DNA from: Solitalea koreensis
GTDB lineage: Bacteria; Bacteroidota; Bacteroidia; Sphingobacteriales; Sphingobacteriaceae
Assembly: GCF_900182575.1 (NCBI RefSeq)
Contig: NZ_FXSZ01000001.1
Location: 186,001 to 250,000 of the forward strand
Direction of reading: 5' to 3'
Length of the DNA: 64,000 bases
The notes beneath the pieces are model-generated. The model was not told the origin of the DNA and made no database searches. It worked only from the letters and a program-made list of their open reading frames with translations. Every line of letters starts with the position of its first letter. The first letter of the stretch is position 1. Positions 15,890-23,311 of the stretch are shown piece by piece. Position numbers and translations under genes: made by a program.

Positions 15890-16713
15890 TATTTTTTCCT
15901 TCTTTCAATAATGTAACGATTCGATGATTTTTTCTTGTAACGGGTTTTGAAGCCTTTCGCTAATACCCCTTTACGTGAGCGTGGGTGACCACCTGAAGTT
16001 CTACCTTCACCACCACCCATTGGGTGATCGACAGGGTTCATTGCAACACCACGTACTCTTGGACGACGTCCGATCCAACGGGTACGACCCGCTTTACCTA
16101 AACGTTCTAGCTGATGATCCGAATTCGATACAACACCGATGGATGCCATGCAAGTTCCCAAAATCATGCGAGTTTCGCCTGAAGGTAACTTGATTACACA
16201 GTATTTACCATCACGAGCTGCCAATTGAGCGTAAGTACCAGCTGAACGTGCAATGGATGCACCTTGGCCTGGGTTCAACTCAATATTGTGAATTACTGAA
16301 CCAAGAGGAATATTCTTTAACGGTAATGCATTACCAACTTCAGGAGCCGAATTTTCGCCAGAAACAACTTTCTGACCAACTTTAATTCCAGAAGGAGCAA
16401 TAATGTAACGCTTTTCACCATCTGCATAATGCAACAAAGCAATAAATGCAGTACGGTTTGGATCGTACTCAACAGTAGCTACTGTTGCAGGGATGTCAAA
16501 TTTATTACGTTTGAAGTCAATAATACGATAGGCTTTTTTATGACCACCACCGATGTAGCGCATAGTCATTTTACCATCGTGGTTACGACCACCCGATCTT
16601 TTATTAACGGTTACTAACGATTTTTCAGGAATATTAGTAGTGATTTCTGAGTAATCAGCACCAATTCTGAAACGCGTTCCCGGTGTTATTGGTTTATATC
16701 TTTTAACTGCCAT
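15889..16713 (-). CDS. rplB: 50S ribosomal protein L2
   Basis: L2 is one of the most conserved ribosomal proteins and is needed for subunit association and a functional peptidyl transferase centre. It contains GGRNHDGKMTMRYIGGGHKK, the SH3-like RNA-binding core, and the essential loop VRGVAMNPVDHPMGGGEGR with the conserved His. The length is 274 aa. It lies 12 bases after rplW. Confidence 0.98.
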   Translation of the reverse strand: MAVKRYKPITPGTRFRIGADYSEITTNIPEKSLVTVNKRSGGRNHDGKMTMRYIGGGHKKAYRIIDFKRNKFDIPATVATVEYDPNRTAFIALLHYADGEKRYIIAPSGIKVGQKVVSGENSAPEVGNALPLKNIPLGSVIHNIELNPGQGASIARSAGTYAQLAARDGKYCVIKLPSGETRMILGTCMASIGVVSNSDHQLERLGKAGRTRWIGRRPRVRGVAMNPVDHPMGGGEGRTSGGHPRSRKGVLAKGFKTRYKKKSSNRYIIERRKK

Positions 16714-16725
16714 TTCTCAAATCAA

Positions 16726-17016
16726 TTAAACTGTTCCGTAAAAATCGATAGTTTCACCTTTGGCCACTGTTACCACCGCCTTTTTGAACGATGGTGTTCT
16801 GCCTGCCACTACTCCACGCTTGGTACCACGCGATTTAACTTTACCGCTATAACGCATTGTGTTAACTGACTCAACAGTAACACCGTACATTTGTTGGATG
16901 GCATTTTTAATTTGAATTTTATTTGCATTTGTATCAACAACGAATACGAAGCGGTTTAACTTTTCAGTTAATGATGCAACCTTTTCTGTTAATACCGGTT
17001 TTTTTAAGATTTCCAT
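16726..17016 (-). CDS. rplW: 50S ribosomal protein L23
   Basis: L23 is the docking site for signal recognition particle and trigger factor at the tunnel exit. The 96-residue protein shows ILKKPVLTEKVASLTEKLNR, VDTNANKIQIKNAIQQMYGV and VESVNTMRYSGKVKSRGTKR. It is 8 bases after rplD. Confidence 0.96.
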   Translation of the reverse strand: MEILKKPVLTEKVASLTEKLNRFVFVVDTNANKIQIKNAIQQMYGVTVESVNTMRYSGKVKSRGTKRGVVAGRTPSFKKAVVTVAKGETIDFYGTV

Positions 17017-17024
17017 GTTACCTA

Positions 17025-17654
17025 TTACTTAGCAAATGACTCCTCAATTGTTTTAACTGAACTTGTGGTAAGCAATAATTTACCAGCATTTAACAGATCA
17101 TAAGTATTCATGTCTGCTGCAGTAGTAACTTTTGCTTTTTGCAAGTTACGGCTCGCTAAGTACACATTCTTGTTATCAGTTGGCAATACCAATAAAGTTT
17201 TGCTTCCCTCTAACTTCAAATTGCTTACTAAGCTTTCGTAGTTTTTCGTTTTTGGAGTTTCAAAATTGAAGTCCTCAATTACCACGATGTTGTTCTCTTG
17301 CGCTTTGTATGCCAATGCTGACAAACGTGCTAAAGATTTCAACTTTTTGTTCAGCTTAAAGCTGTAATCGCGTGGCTGTGGACCGAAAATACGACCACCA
17401 CCTCTGAACAACGGGTTCTTGATACTACCTTTACGTGAACCACCGGTACCTTTTTGCTTGTGCAGCTTACGGGTTGAACCAGAGATTTCGTTGCGTTGTT
17501 TAGACTTGTGAGTTCCTTGACGTTGGTTAGCTAAAAATTGCTTAACATCAAGATAGATAGCATGGTCATTAGGCTCGATGCCAAATATAGCGTCAGCAAG
17601 AGTAACGGTCTTGCCTGTTTCTTTTCCTGTGATGTCTAATACTTTTACTTCCAT
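17025..17654 (-). CDS. rplD: 50S ribosomal protein L4
   Basis: L4 reaches into the peptide tunnel, and in E. coli it also represses the S10 operon. The conserved loop RKLHKQKGTGGSRKGSIKNP and RGGGRIFGPQPRDYSFKLNK are present. The length is 209 aa. It starts 2 bases after the rplC stop. The transcript leader upstream of rplC can form two competing hairpins, which would be the place for L4-type control if it exists here. Confidence 0.97.
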   Translation of the reverse strand: MEVKVLDITGKETGKTVTLADAIFGIEPNDHAIYLDVKQFLANQRQGTHKSKQRNEISGSTRKLHKQKGTGGSRKGSIKNPLFRGGGRIFGPQPRDYSFKLNKKLKSLARLSALAYKAQENNIVVIEDFNFETPKTKNYESLVSNLKLEGSKTLLVLPTDNKNVYLASRNLQKAKVTTAADMNTYDLLNAGKLLLTTSSVKTIEESFAK

Positions 17655-17656
17655 GG

Positions 17657-18274
17657 CTATTTCTCCAAAATTACATAAGAACCTTTAGCACCCGGAATTG
17701 ATCCGCTTACAACCAATAGGTTCTGCTCATTAAACACTTTCAAAATCTGTAAATTTTGAATTTTCACACGGTCACCTCCCATGCGACCAGCCATACGCAT
17801 TCCTTTGAATACGCGAGAAGGCCAAGATGACGCACCCAGTGATCCTGGAGCTCTTAACCTGTTATGCTGACCGTGAGTTTGGCCACCTACTCCGCTAAAG
17901 CCATGACGTTTTACAACACCTTGGAAACCTTTACCTTTAGAGGTACCAACTACATCAACATATTCGCCTTCAGCGAATAACTCAACGGTTATCACTTCCC
18001 CTAAAGATTTCTCATCTTCAAAGTGCTTAAATTCAACTAACTTACGTTTTGGAGTGGTACCTGCTTTTGCAAAGTGCCCCTTCATTTGATTAGAAGTGTT
18101 TTTTTCCTTCTTCTCACCGTACGCCAACTGAACCGCTGTGTATCCGTCTTTCTCTAAGGTTTTTACTTGCGTTACCACGCAAGGACCAGCTTCGATAACT
18201 GTGCATGGAATATTCTTTCCATCGGCACCGAAAATGCTGGTCATTCCTACTTTTTTACCTATAATTCCAGACAT
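17657..18274 (-). CDS. rplC: 50S ribosomal protein L3
   Basis: L3 initiates 50S assembly and reaches toward the peptidyl transferase centre. The signature FQGVVKRHGFSGVGGQTHGQ and the loop WPSRVFKGMRMAGRMGGDRV are visible; the position equivalent to the methylated Gln of the E. coli protein is Trp here. The length is 205 aa. It is the first gene of the merged S10-spc-alpha transcript, because rpsJ is cut off by a terminator. Confidence 0.97.
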   Translation of the reverse strand: MSGIIGKKVGMTSIFGADGKNIPCTVIEAGPCVVTQVKTLEKDGYTAVQLAYGEKKEKNTSNQMKGHFAKAGTTPKRKLVEFKHFEDEKSLGEVITVELFAEGEYVDVVGTSKGKGFQGVVKRHGFSGVGGQTHGQHNRLRAPGSLGASSWPSRVFKGMRMAGRMGGDRVKIQNLQILKVFNEQNLLVVSGSIPGAKGSYVILEK

Positions 18275-18382
18275 TTTAATAATTAATTGTTAATTATTTA
18301 TTTGATTTTTTCCCGTTAAAAACTTTACTCAGCAGTAGGGCTTCATAATGAAGACATTACGGTCTTCGCCTCTAAGGGACGG

Positions 18383-18413
18383 CAAAGGTAGGAATATATA
18401 TTTTCAAATCAAA
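18383..18413 (-). promoter_or_regulatory. Promoter of the S10-spc-alpha cluster, upstream of rplC
   Basis: On the minus strand TTTG (18410-18413), 19 bases, then TACCTTTG (18383-18390) is a textbook Bacteroidota promoter. The predicted start near 18376 gives a leader of about 100 nt before rplC. The leader contains two mutually exclusive hairpins (18341-18367). Confidence 0.75.
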
Positions 18414-18455
18414 GACTTGACTCTGAATTTTTTACGTTATTTCTGTAAAAAACAG

Positions 18456-18488
18456 AAAAGGGGATATACAAAATGTATATCCCCTTTT
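18456..18488 (-). terminator. Intrinsic terminator after rpsJ
   Basis: Perfect 15-bp arms AAAAGGGGATATACA (18456-18470) and TGTATATCCCCTTTT (18474-18488) with a 3-nt loop; on the minus strand the stem is followed by CTGTTTTTT. It ends the rpsL-rpsG-fusA-rpsJ transcript. Confidence 0.88.
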
Positions 18489-18507
18489 CTTATCACTAAG
18501 TCTAAAC

Positions 18508-18813
18508 TCAGACTTTGATTTCTACTTCAACACCTGAAGGTAATTCAAGTTTCATCAACGCATCTACAGTTTTAGCGTTAGAGCTGTAAATATCCAACAA
18601 ACGTTTGTAAGAACAAAGTTGGAATTGCTCACGTGCTTTCTTGTTTACGTGTGGAGAACGAAGCACGGTGTAAATTTTCTTCTCAGTTGGAAGAGGAAGC
18701 GGGCCGCTAACAATAGCACCTGTAGGCTTCACAGTCTTAACGATTTTATCAGCTGATTTATCAACTAAGTTGTAATCGTAAGATTTTAATTTAATACGAA
18801 TTCTTTGGCTCAT
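18508..18813 (-). CDS. rpsJ: 30S ribosomal protein S10
   Basis: S10 is a 30S head protein and in other bacteria also the partner of NusB in antitermination. Features are MSQRIRIKLKSYDYNLVDKS, the signature SGPLPLPTEKKIYTVLRSPH and VNKKAREQFQLCSYKRLLDI. The length is 101 aa. It ends the str transcript instead of starting the S10 transcript: the terminator at 18456-18488 stands between it and rplC. Confidence 0.97.
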   Translation of the reverse strand: MSQRIRIKLKSYDYNLVDKSADKIVKTVKPTGAIVSGPLPLPTEKKIYTVLRSPHVNKKAREQFQLCSYKRLLDIYSSNAKTVDALMKLELPSGVEVEIKV

Positions 18814-18937
18814 TTTGTTTTTTTAGTTATTGCTTGTTGTAAGAGCTATTAACTACAACTTGCGGATTATCTTCTTTTAGCATTGAGAGATGAGATTTGC
18901 GCTATGAGAAACACAAATCTCAATTCTCAAGCCTAAA

Positions 18938-21043
18938 TTATGCGTTTGCTTTTTTGCCCTTTACTTTAGCGATTACTTCATCAGCAACGTTTCTTGGCGC
19001 CTCAGCATAGTGCGAGAATTCCATAGTTGAAGTTGCACGACCTGAGGTGATGGTACGCAATACAGTTACGTAACCAAACATTTCGCTCAAAGGAACTTTA
19101 GCTTTGATTACTTGTGCTCCAGCACGAGTATCCATACCTTCAAGTTGACCACGACGTTTGTTAAGGTCACCCATAACATCACCCATGTTCTCTTCCGGAG
19201 TAAGTACTTCAACTTTCATGATAGGCTCCATCAATACTGGTTTAGCTTTTGGTAAAGCTTCACGGAATGCTTGACGTGCACAAATCTCAAATGATAAAGC
19301 ATCTGAATCGACTGCGTGGAATGAACCGTCGAATAAACGAACTTTCATATCAGGAACCTGGTAGCCTGCAAGTACACCATTCGCCATTGCAGATTGGAAA
19401 CCTTTTTCAATCGAAGGGATAAATTCACGAGGAATTGAACCACCTGAAATTTCATTAACGAATTGTAAACCTGACTTACCTTCGTCAACCGGAGAAATTT
19501 CAACTTGGATATCAGCGAATTTACCACGACCTCCTGATTGTTTCTTGTAAACCTCACGATGAGTAACACCACCTGTAATCGCCTCTTTGTATGAAACTTG
19601 AGGAGCACCTTGGTTACACTCTACTTTGAATTCACGTTTCAAACGGTCAACGATAATCTCTAAGTGAAGCTCACCCATTCCTGAAATAACGGTCTGACCA
19701 GTTTCTTCATCGGTGTTAACGCGGAAAGTTGGGTCCTCTTCAGCTAATTTAGCCAATGACATACCTAACTTATCAACGTCAGCCTGAGTTTTAGGCTCAA
19801 TTGCCAAACCGATAACCGGCTCAGGGAATTGCATTGACTCAAGGATGATAGGGTTTTTCTCTTCGCAAAGCGTATCACCTGTTTTGATATCTTTAAAGCC
19901 TACAATTGCAGCAATATCACCCGCACTTACGTTAGGGATAGAGTTTTGCTTGTTTGCATGCATTTGGAAGATACGAGAGATACGTTCTTTGTTTTCAGAA
20001 CGTGCGTTGAACACGTAAGAACCTGCATCTAAGTTACCCGAGTAAACACGGATAAAGCATAAACGGCCTACGAATGGGTCAGTCGCAATTTTAAATGCTA
20101 AAGCAGAGAAAGGCTCTTTAATATCTGGTTTACGAGTAACTTCTTCGCCAGTATCAGGGTGAGTACCTTTAATACCTTCTTGATCCAAAGGAGATGGCAA
20201 TAATTCCATCACGTAATCCAACATGGTTTGAACACCTTTGTTTTTGAAAGATGAACCACAAACCATAGGAACGATTTTAGCATCCAATACCGCTTTACGT
20301 AAAGCATCTAAAACTTCACGCTCAGTAATTGAATTTGGATCTTCGAAGAATTTCTCCATCAAAGTCTCGTCGTATTCTGCAACAGACTCTAATAATTTTT
20401 CTCTCCACTCAGAAACTTCATCCAACATATCCTCTGGAATAGGAACTTCGGTAAAGGTCATTCCTTTATCGTGTTCATTCCAAACAATACCGCGGTTGTT
20501 AATTAAGTCAACAACACCTTTGAAGCCTTCTTCAGCACCAATTGGCAACTGTAAAGGCACAGCATTGCTACCTAACATATCTTTAACCTGCTTAACAACT
20601 TTTAAGAAGTCAGCACCTGAACGGTCCATTTTGTTAACGAAACCAATACGAGCAACATTATAGTTGTTAGCTAAACGCCAGTTGGTTTCTGATTGAGGCT
20701 CAACACCATCAACTGCAGAAAACAAGAATACCAATCCGTCCAATACACGTAATGAACGATTTACCTCTACGGTAAAATCTACGTGACCTGGGGTATCAAT
20801 AATATTGATGTGGTAAGTATTGTTTCTGTATTTCCAGTTAACGGTTGTAGCAGCCGAAGTGATAGTAATACCACGTTCTTGCTCTTGTGCCATCCAGTCC
20901 ATAGTTGCAGCACCTTCGTGCACTTCACCAATTTTGTGGCTAACACCAGAGTAATAAAGAATACGCTCAGTTGTTGTCGTTTTACCGGCATCAATGTGAG
21001 CAGCAATCCCAATATTTCTTGTGAATTTTAAGTCTCTTGACAT
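18938..21043 (-). CDS. fusA: Translation elongation factor G
   Basis: EF-G is the GTPase that drives translocation and, with RRF, ribosome recycling. The G motifs are AHIDAGKTTTTERIL (P-loop), RGITITSAATT (switch I), IDTPGHVDFTVEV (G3) and FVNKMDRSGAD (G4). Domain IV and V motifs such as GGSIPREFIPSIEKG and MFGYVTVLRTITSGRAT follow. The length of 701 aa is normal, with no sign of a fusidate-type truncated paralogue. It lies 111 bases after rpsG, in a spacer full of short repeats. Confidence 0.98.
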   Translation of the reverse strand: MSRDLKFTRNIGIAAHIDAGKTTTTERILYYSGVSHKIGEVHEGAATMDWMAQEQERGITITSAATTVNWKYRNNTYHINIIDTPGHVDFTVEVNRSLRVLDGLVFLFSAVDGVEPQSETNWRLANNYNVARIGFVNKMDRSGADFLKVVKQVKDMLGSNAVPLQLPIGAEEGFKGVVDLINNRGIVWNEHDKGMTFTEVPIPEDMLDEVSEWREKLLESVAEYDETLMEKFFEDPNSITEREVLDALRKAVLDAKIVPMVCGSSFKNKGVQTMLDYVMELLPSPLDQEGIKGTHPDTGEEVTRKPDIKEPFSALAFKIATDPFVGRLCFIRVYSGNLDAGSYVFNARSENKERISRIFQMHANKQNSIPNVSAGDIAAIVGFKDIKTGDTLCEEKNPIILESMQFPEPVIGLAIEPKTQADVDKLGMSLAKLAEEDPTFRVNTDEETGQTVISGMGELHLEIIVDRLKREFKVECNQGAPQVSYKEAITGGVTHREVYKKQSGGRGKFADIQVEISPVDEGKSGLQFVNEISGGSIPREFIPSIEKGFQSAMANGVLAGYQVPDMKVRLFDGSFHAVDSDALSFEICARQAFREALPKAKPVLMEPIMKVEVLTPEENMGDVMGDLNKRRGQLEGMDTRAGAQVIKAKVPLSEMFGYVTVLRTITSGRATSTMEFSHYAEAPRNVADEVIAKVKGKKANA

Positions 21044-21050
21044 TGTAATA

Positions 21051-21143
21051 ATGATTACACTGATTTTATAAGATGATTACACTGATTGCTAAAATGATTA
21101 CACAAACGTTAATTTGTATAATCTCTTTATAATCAGTGTAATC
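21051..21143. repeat. GATTACAC repeat cluster between rpsG and fusA
   Basis: ATGATTACACTGATT occurs at 21051-21065 and 21073-21087, with a shortened copy ATGATTACAC at 21094-21103, so unit starts are 22 and 21 bases apart. An inverted copy AATCAGTGTAATC lies at 21131-21143. The inverted copy can pair with any of the direct copies in RNA. There is no U-tract where a terminator would need it. Confidence 0.75.
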
Positions 21144-21154
21144 GTTTTTTTATT

Positions 21155-21622
21155 CTAGAAACGGAAGTGAGAGAACGCTTTGTTAGCCTCAGCCATTTTG
21201 TGCGTATCTTCTTTTTTCTTCACTGCAGCACCCTCGCCTTTAGCAGCTGCAATAATTTCACCTGCTAAACGCTCTTTCATGGTTTTTTCACCACGACGAC
21301 GTGCGTATAAAATCATCCATTTCATACCTAAAGCGGTTTTACGCTCAGGACGAACTTCTGTAGGAACCTGGAAGTTAGCACCACCTACACGGCGGCTTTT
21401 TACTTCAACAGCTGGCATAATGTTAGCCAATGCTTTTTTCCAAGTATCTAAGCCGTTTTCGCTAGTTTTCTTTTCAACCAACTCAACTGCCTTATAAAAT
21501 ATATCGTATGCGGTACTCTTTTTACCGTCCCACATCATATTATTAACAAATCTAGTTACTACTATCTCGTTAAATTTAGGATCTGGAAGAAGAATACGCT
21601 TTTTAGGTTTTGACTTTCTCAT
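21155..21622 (-). CDS. rpsG: 30S ribosomal protein S7
   Basis: S7 nucleates the 30S head and contacts E-site tRNA. Features are MRKSKPKKRILLPDPKFNE, VNNMMWDGKKSTAYDIFYKA and VGGANFQVPTEVRPERKTAL. The length is 155 aa. It lies 28 bases after rpsL in the str operon. Confidence 0.97.
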   Translation of the reverse strand: MRKSKPKKRILLPDPKFNEIVVTRFVNNMMWDGKKSTAYDIFYKAVELVEKKTSENGLDTWKKALANIMPAVEVKSRRVGGANFQVPTEVRPERKTALGMKWMILYARRRGEKTMKERLAGEIIAAAKGEGAAVKKKEDTHKMAEANKAFSHFRF

Positions 21623-21650
21623 TGCTTTACCAAAAAATTGTTGCCTCTAA

Positions 21651-22061
21651 TTATTTTTTCTTTTTACCGGCTGCTACTGGAGCTTGACCTGGTTTAGGAC
21701 GCTTTGTTCCGTACTTAGAACGACGTTGATTACGACCAGCAACACCTGAAGTATCAAGTGCACCACGGATGATGTGATAACGCACACCTGGTAAGTCTTT
21801 CACACGACCACCACGAATCAAAACGATTGAGTGCTCTTGTAAGTTGTGACCTTCACCTGGGATGTACGCATTCACCTCTTTGCCGTTGGTTAAACGAACA
21901 CGGGCAACTTTACGCATTGCAGAGTTTGGTTTCTTTGGGGTAGTGGTGTATACACGTGTACACACTCCTCTTCGCTGTGGACATGAATCCAACGCTGGTG
22001 ACTTACTCTTATCCACCAGAGCTACTCTACCTTTTCTAACTAACTGTTGAATAGTAGGCAT
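21651..22061 (-). CDS. rpsL: 30S ribosomal protein S12
   Basis: S12 controls decoding accuracy in the A site. The start MPTIQQLVRKGRVALVDKSK, the motif TTTPKKPNSAMRKVARVRLT and RVKDLPGVRYHIIRGALD are all standard; both Lys positions tied to streptomycin response in other bacteria are the sensitive residue. I start at 22061: the longer frame from 22109 adds 16 residues that would come from the leader. The length is 136 aa with a Lys-rich end. Confidence 0.97.
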   Translation of the reverse strand: MPTIQQLVRKGRVALVDKSKSPALDSCPQRRGVCTRVYTTTPKKPNSAMRKVARVRLTNGKEVNAYIPGEGHNLQEHSIVLIRGGRVKDLPGVRYHIIRGALDTSGVAGRNQRRSKYGTKRPKPGQAPVAAGKKKK

Positions 22062-22106
22062 TATATCTCTAAATATTTTTACAATATACCCCCATTTTGG
22101 GGACTG

Positions 22107-22138
22107 CAAAAGTAGATACTATAATTCTAAATATCAAG
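22107..22138 (-). promoter_or_regulatory. Promoter of the str operon (rpsL)
   Basis: On the minus strand CTTG (22135-22138), 20 bases, then TACTTTTG (22107-22114). The predicted start near 22100 places a small hairpin (CCCCA, 3-nt loop, TGGGG; 22090-22102) at the very 5' end of the transcript, about 30 bases before the rpsL start. Confidence 0.65.
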
Positions 22139-22252
22139 TGCTGATTCAATTTAGTTTTCAGGAAGTTACGGTCATCATCCTTTTAACCAAAACATAACAT
22201 AGACTTTTATTAAAAAATATTCGTTTTAGTAGCCATTAACCTATTGAAACTA

Positions 22253-22260
22253 TAAATTTG
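22253..22260 (+). promoter_or_regulatory. Candidate -7 element for the alpha/beta hydrolase gene and pgi
   Basis: TAAATTTG matches TAnnTTTG 20 bases before the ATG at 22280. I see no clear TTTG at -33, so this is a partial match. Confidence 0.4.
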
Positions 22261-22279
22261 ATTTTATTAAATTTTATTT

Positions 22280-23284
22280 ATGAAGAAATTTCTGAAAATC
22301 ATCAGTACCATTTTAACTGTAACAATTATTATTTACTTAGTAGGTCCACGGCCTGAAAAACCAACTTACAACTCAACTCTGCCCACTCTACCCTCTTCAT
22401 CAACTGATTTGGAGACCTATGTAAAAAAACTGGATGCCGGACATAAGATAAAACCCGGTAACGGTGCTGAAATAGTATGGACTGATTCAAGCAAAAAGAA
22501 AACAAAAATTGTTGTGTTATACCTGCATGGGTTTTCTGCAAGTCATGAAGAAGGCAGTCCTATACATCGAGAATTTGCAAAACGCTTTGGTGCTAATCTG
22601 TATTTGGCCCGTCTATACGGACATGGAATAGATACTACTGATGCCTTGGCTGATTTCACTGCAGAAAAATATTGGGAGTCAGCGAAGGATGCTTACGCAG
22701 TTGCCAAACAACTAGGCGACGAAGTAATTATAATGAGCACTTCTACAGGTGGAACATTAGCACTAAAGTTAGCAGCCACCTATCCTGAAATTAAAGCACT
22801 GATTAATTTCTCTCCGAACATTGCCATTAATGATCCTGCGGCATTCATCACGAATAATCCCTGGGGATTACAAATAACCAGATTAGTGATGGGTGGCAAC
22901 TACCGAACTTCAAAAGTTGATACAGCTGAAGCCGCAAAATACTGGTATTATACCTATAGATGTGAAGCGATTCCTGCTTTGGAAGAACTTATCGAAACAT
23001 CAATGACCAAAGACACATTTGAAAAAGTGAAATGCCCGGTTTTAACAGTTTACTATTATAAAGATGAACAACATCAGGATCAAACTGTTAAAGTTTCAGC
23101 AATGAAAACAATGAACGATGAGTTAGGAACTCCTGCTAATCGTAAAGAAATGGTTCCAATTCCAAATGCAGCAAACCATGTAATTGCTAATCCCTTGAAA
23201 AGTAAAGATGTGAAAAGTGTAGAGAATGCTTGCATTGCATTTGCTGAAAACGTTTTAAAACTTGACCCATTAGCTAAAAAATAA
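22280..23284 (+). CDS. Alpha/beta hydrolase, membrane-anchored
   Basis: This is an alpha/beta-hydrolase-fold protein of unknown substrate. Residues 4-20 are a single hydrophobic segment (a signal anchor or uncleaved signal), so the enzyme domain is probably periplasmic. The oxyanion region VLYLHGFSASHEEG is near residue 77. The nucleophile elbow is STSTGG rather than GxSxG, so the first Gly is Ser. A likely acid is Asp in YYYKDEQ, and the catalytic His is in ANHVIANP near the C-terminus. The length is 334 aa. It is 27 bases upstream of pgi and may be co-transcribed with it. An esterase or lipase-like activity is inference. Confidence 0.8.
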   Translation: MKKFLKIISTILTVTIIIYLVGPRPEKPTYNSTLPTLPSSSTDLETYVKKLDAGHKIKPGNGAEIVWTDSSKKKTKIVVLYLHGFSASHEEGSPIHREFAKRFGANLYLARLYGHGIDTTDALADFTAEKYWESAKDAYAVAKQLGDEVIIMSTSTGGTLALKLAATYPEIKALINFSPNIAINDPAAFITNNPWGLQITRLVMGGNYRTSKVDTAEAAKYWYYTYRCEAIPALEELIETSMTKDTFEKVKCPVLTVYYYKDEQHQDQTVKVSAMKTMNDELGTPANRKEMVPIPNAANHVIANPLKSKDVKSVENACIAFAENVLKLDPLAKK

Positions 23285-23311
23285 TTGTAACATTTTCAAC
23301 CTAAACCCAAA

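Noticed and set aside
20238..20663. Long frame opposite fusA
   Set aside because: It is the antisense of a highly conserved gene with no start signal, promoter or protein similarity; it arises from fusA codon use.
21051..21143. CRISPR-like array
   Set aside because: Copies are only 10-15 bases, spacers are 6-7 bases and there are no cas genes.
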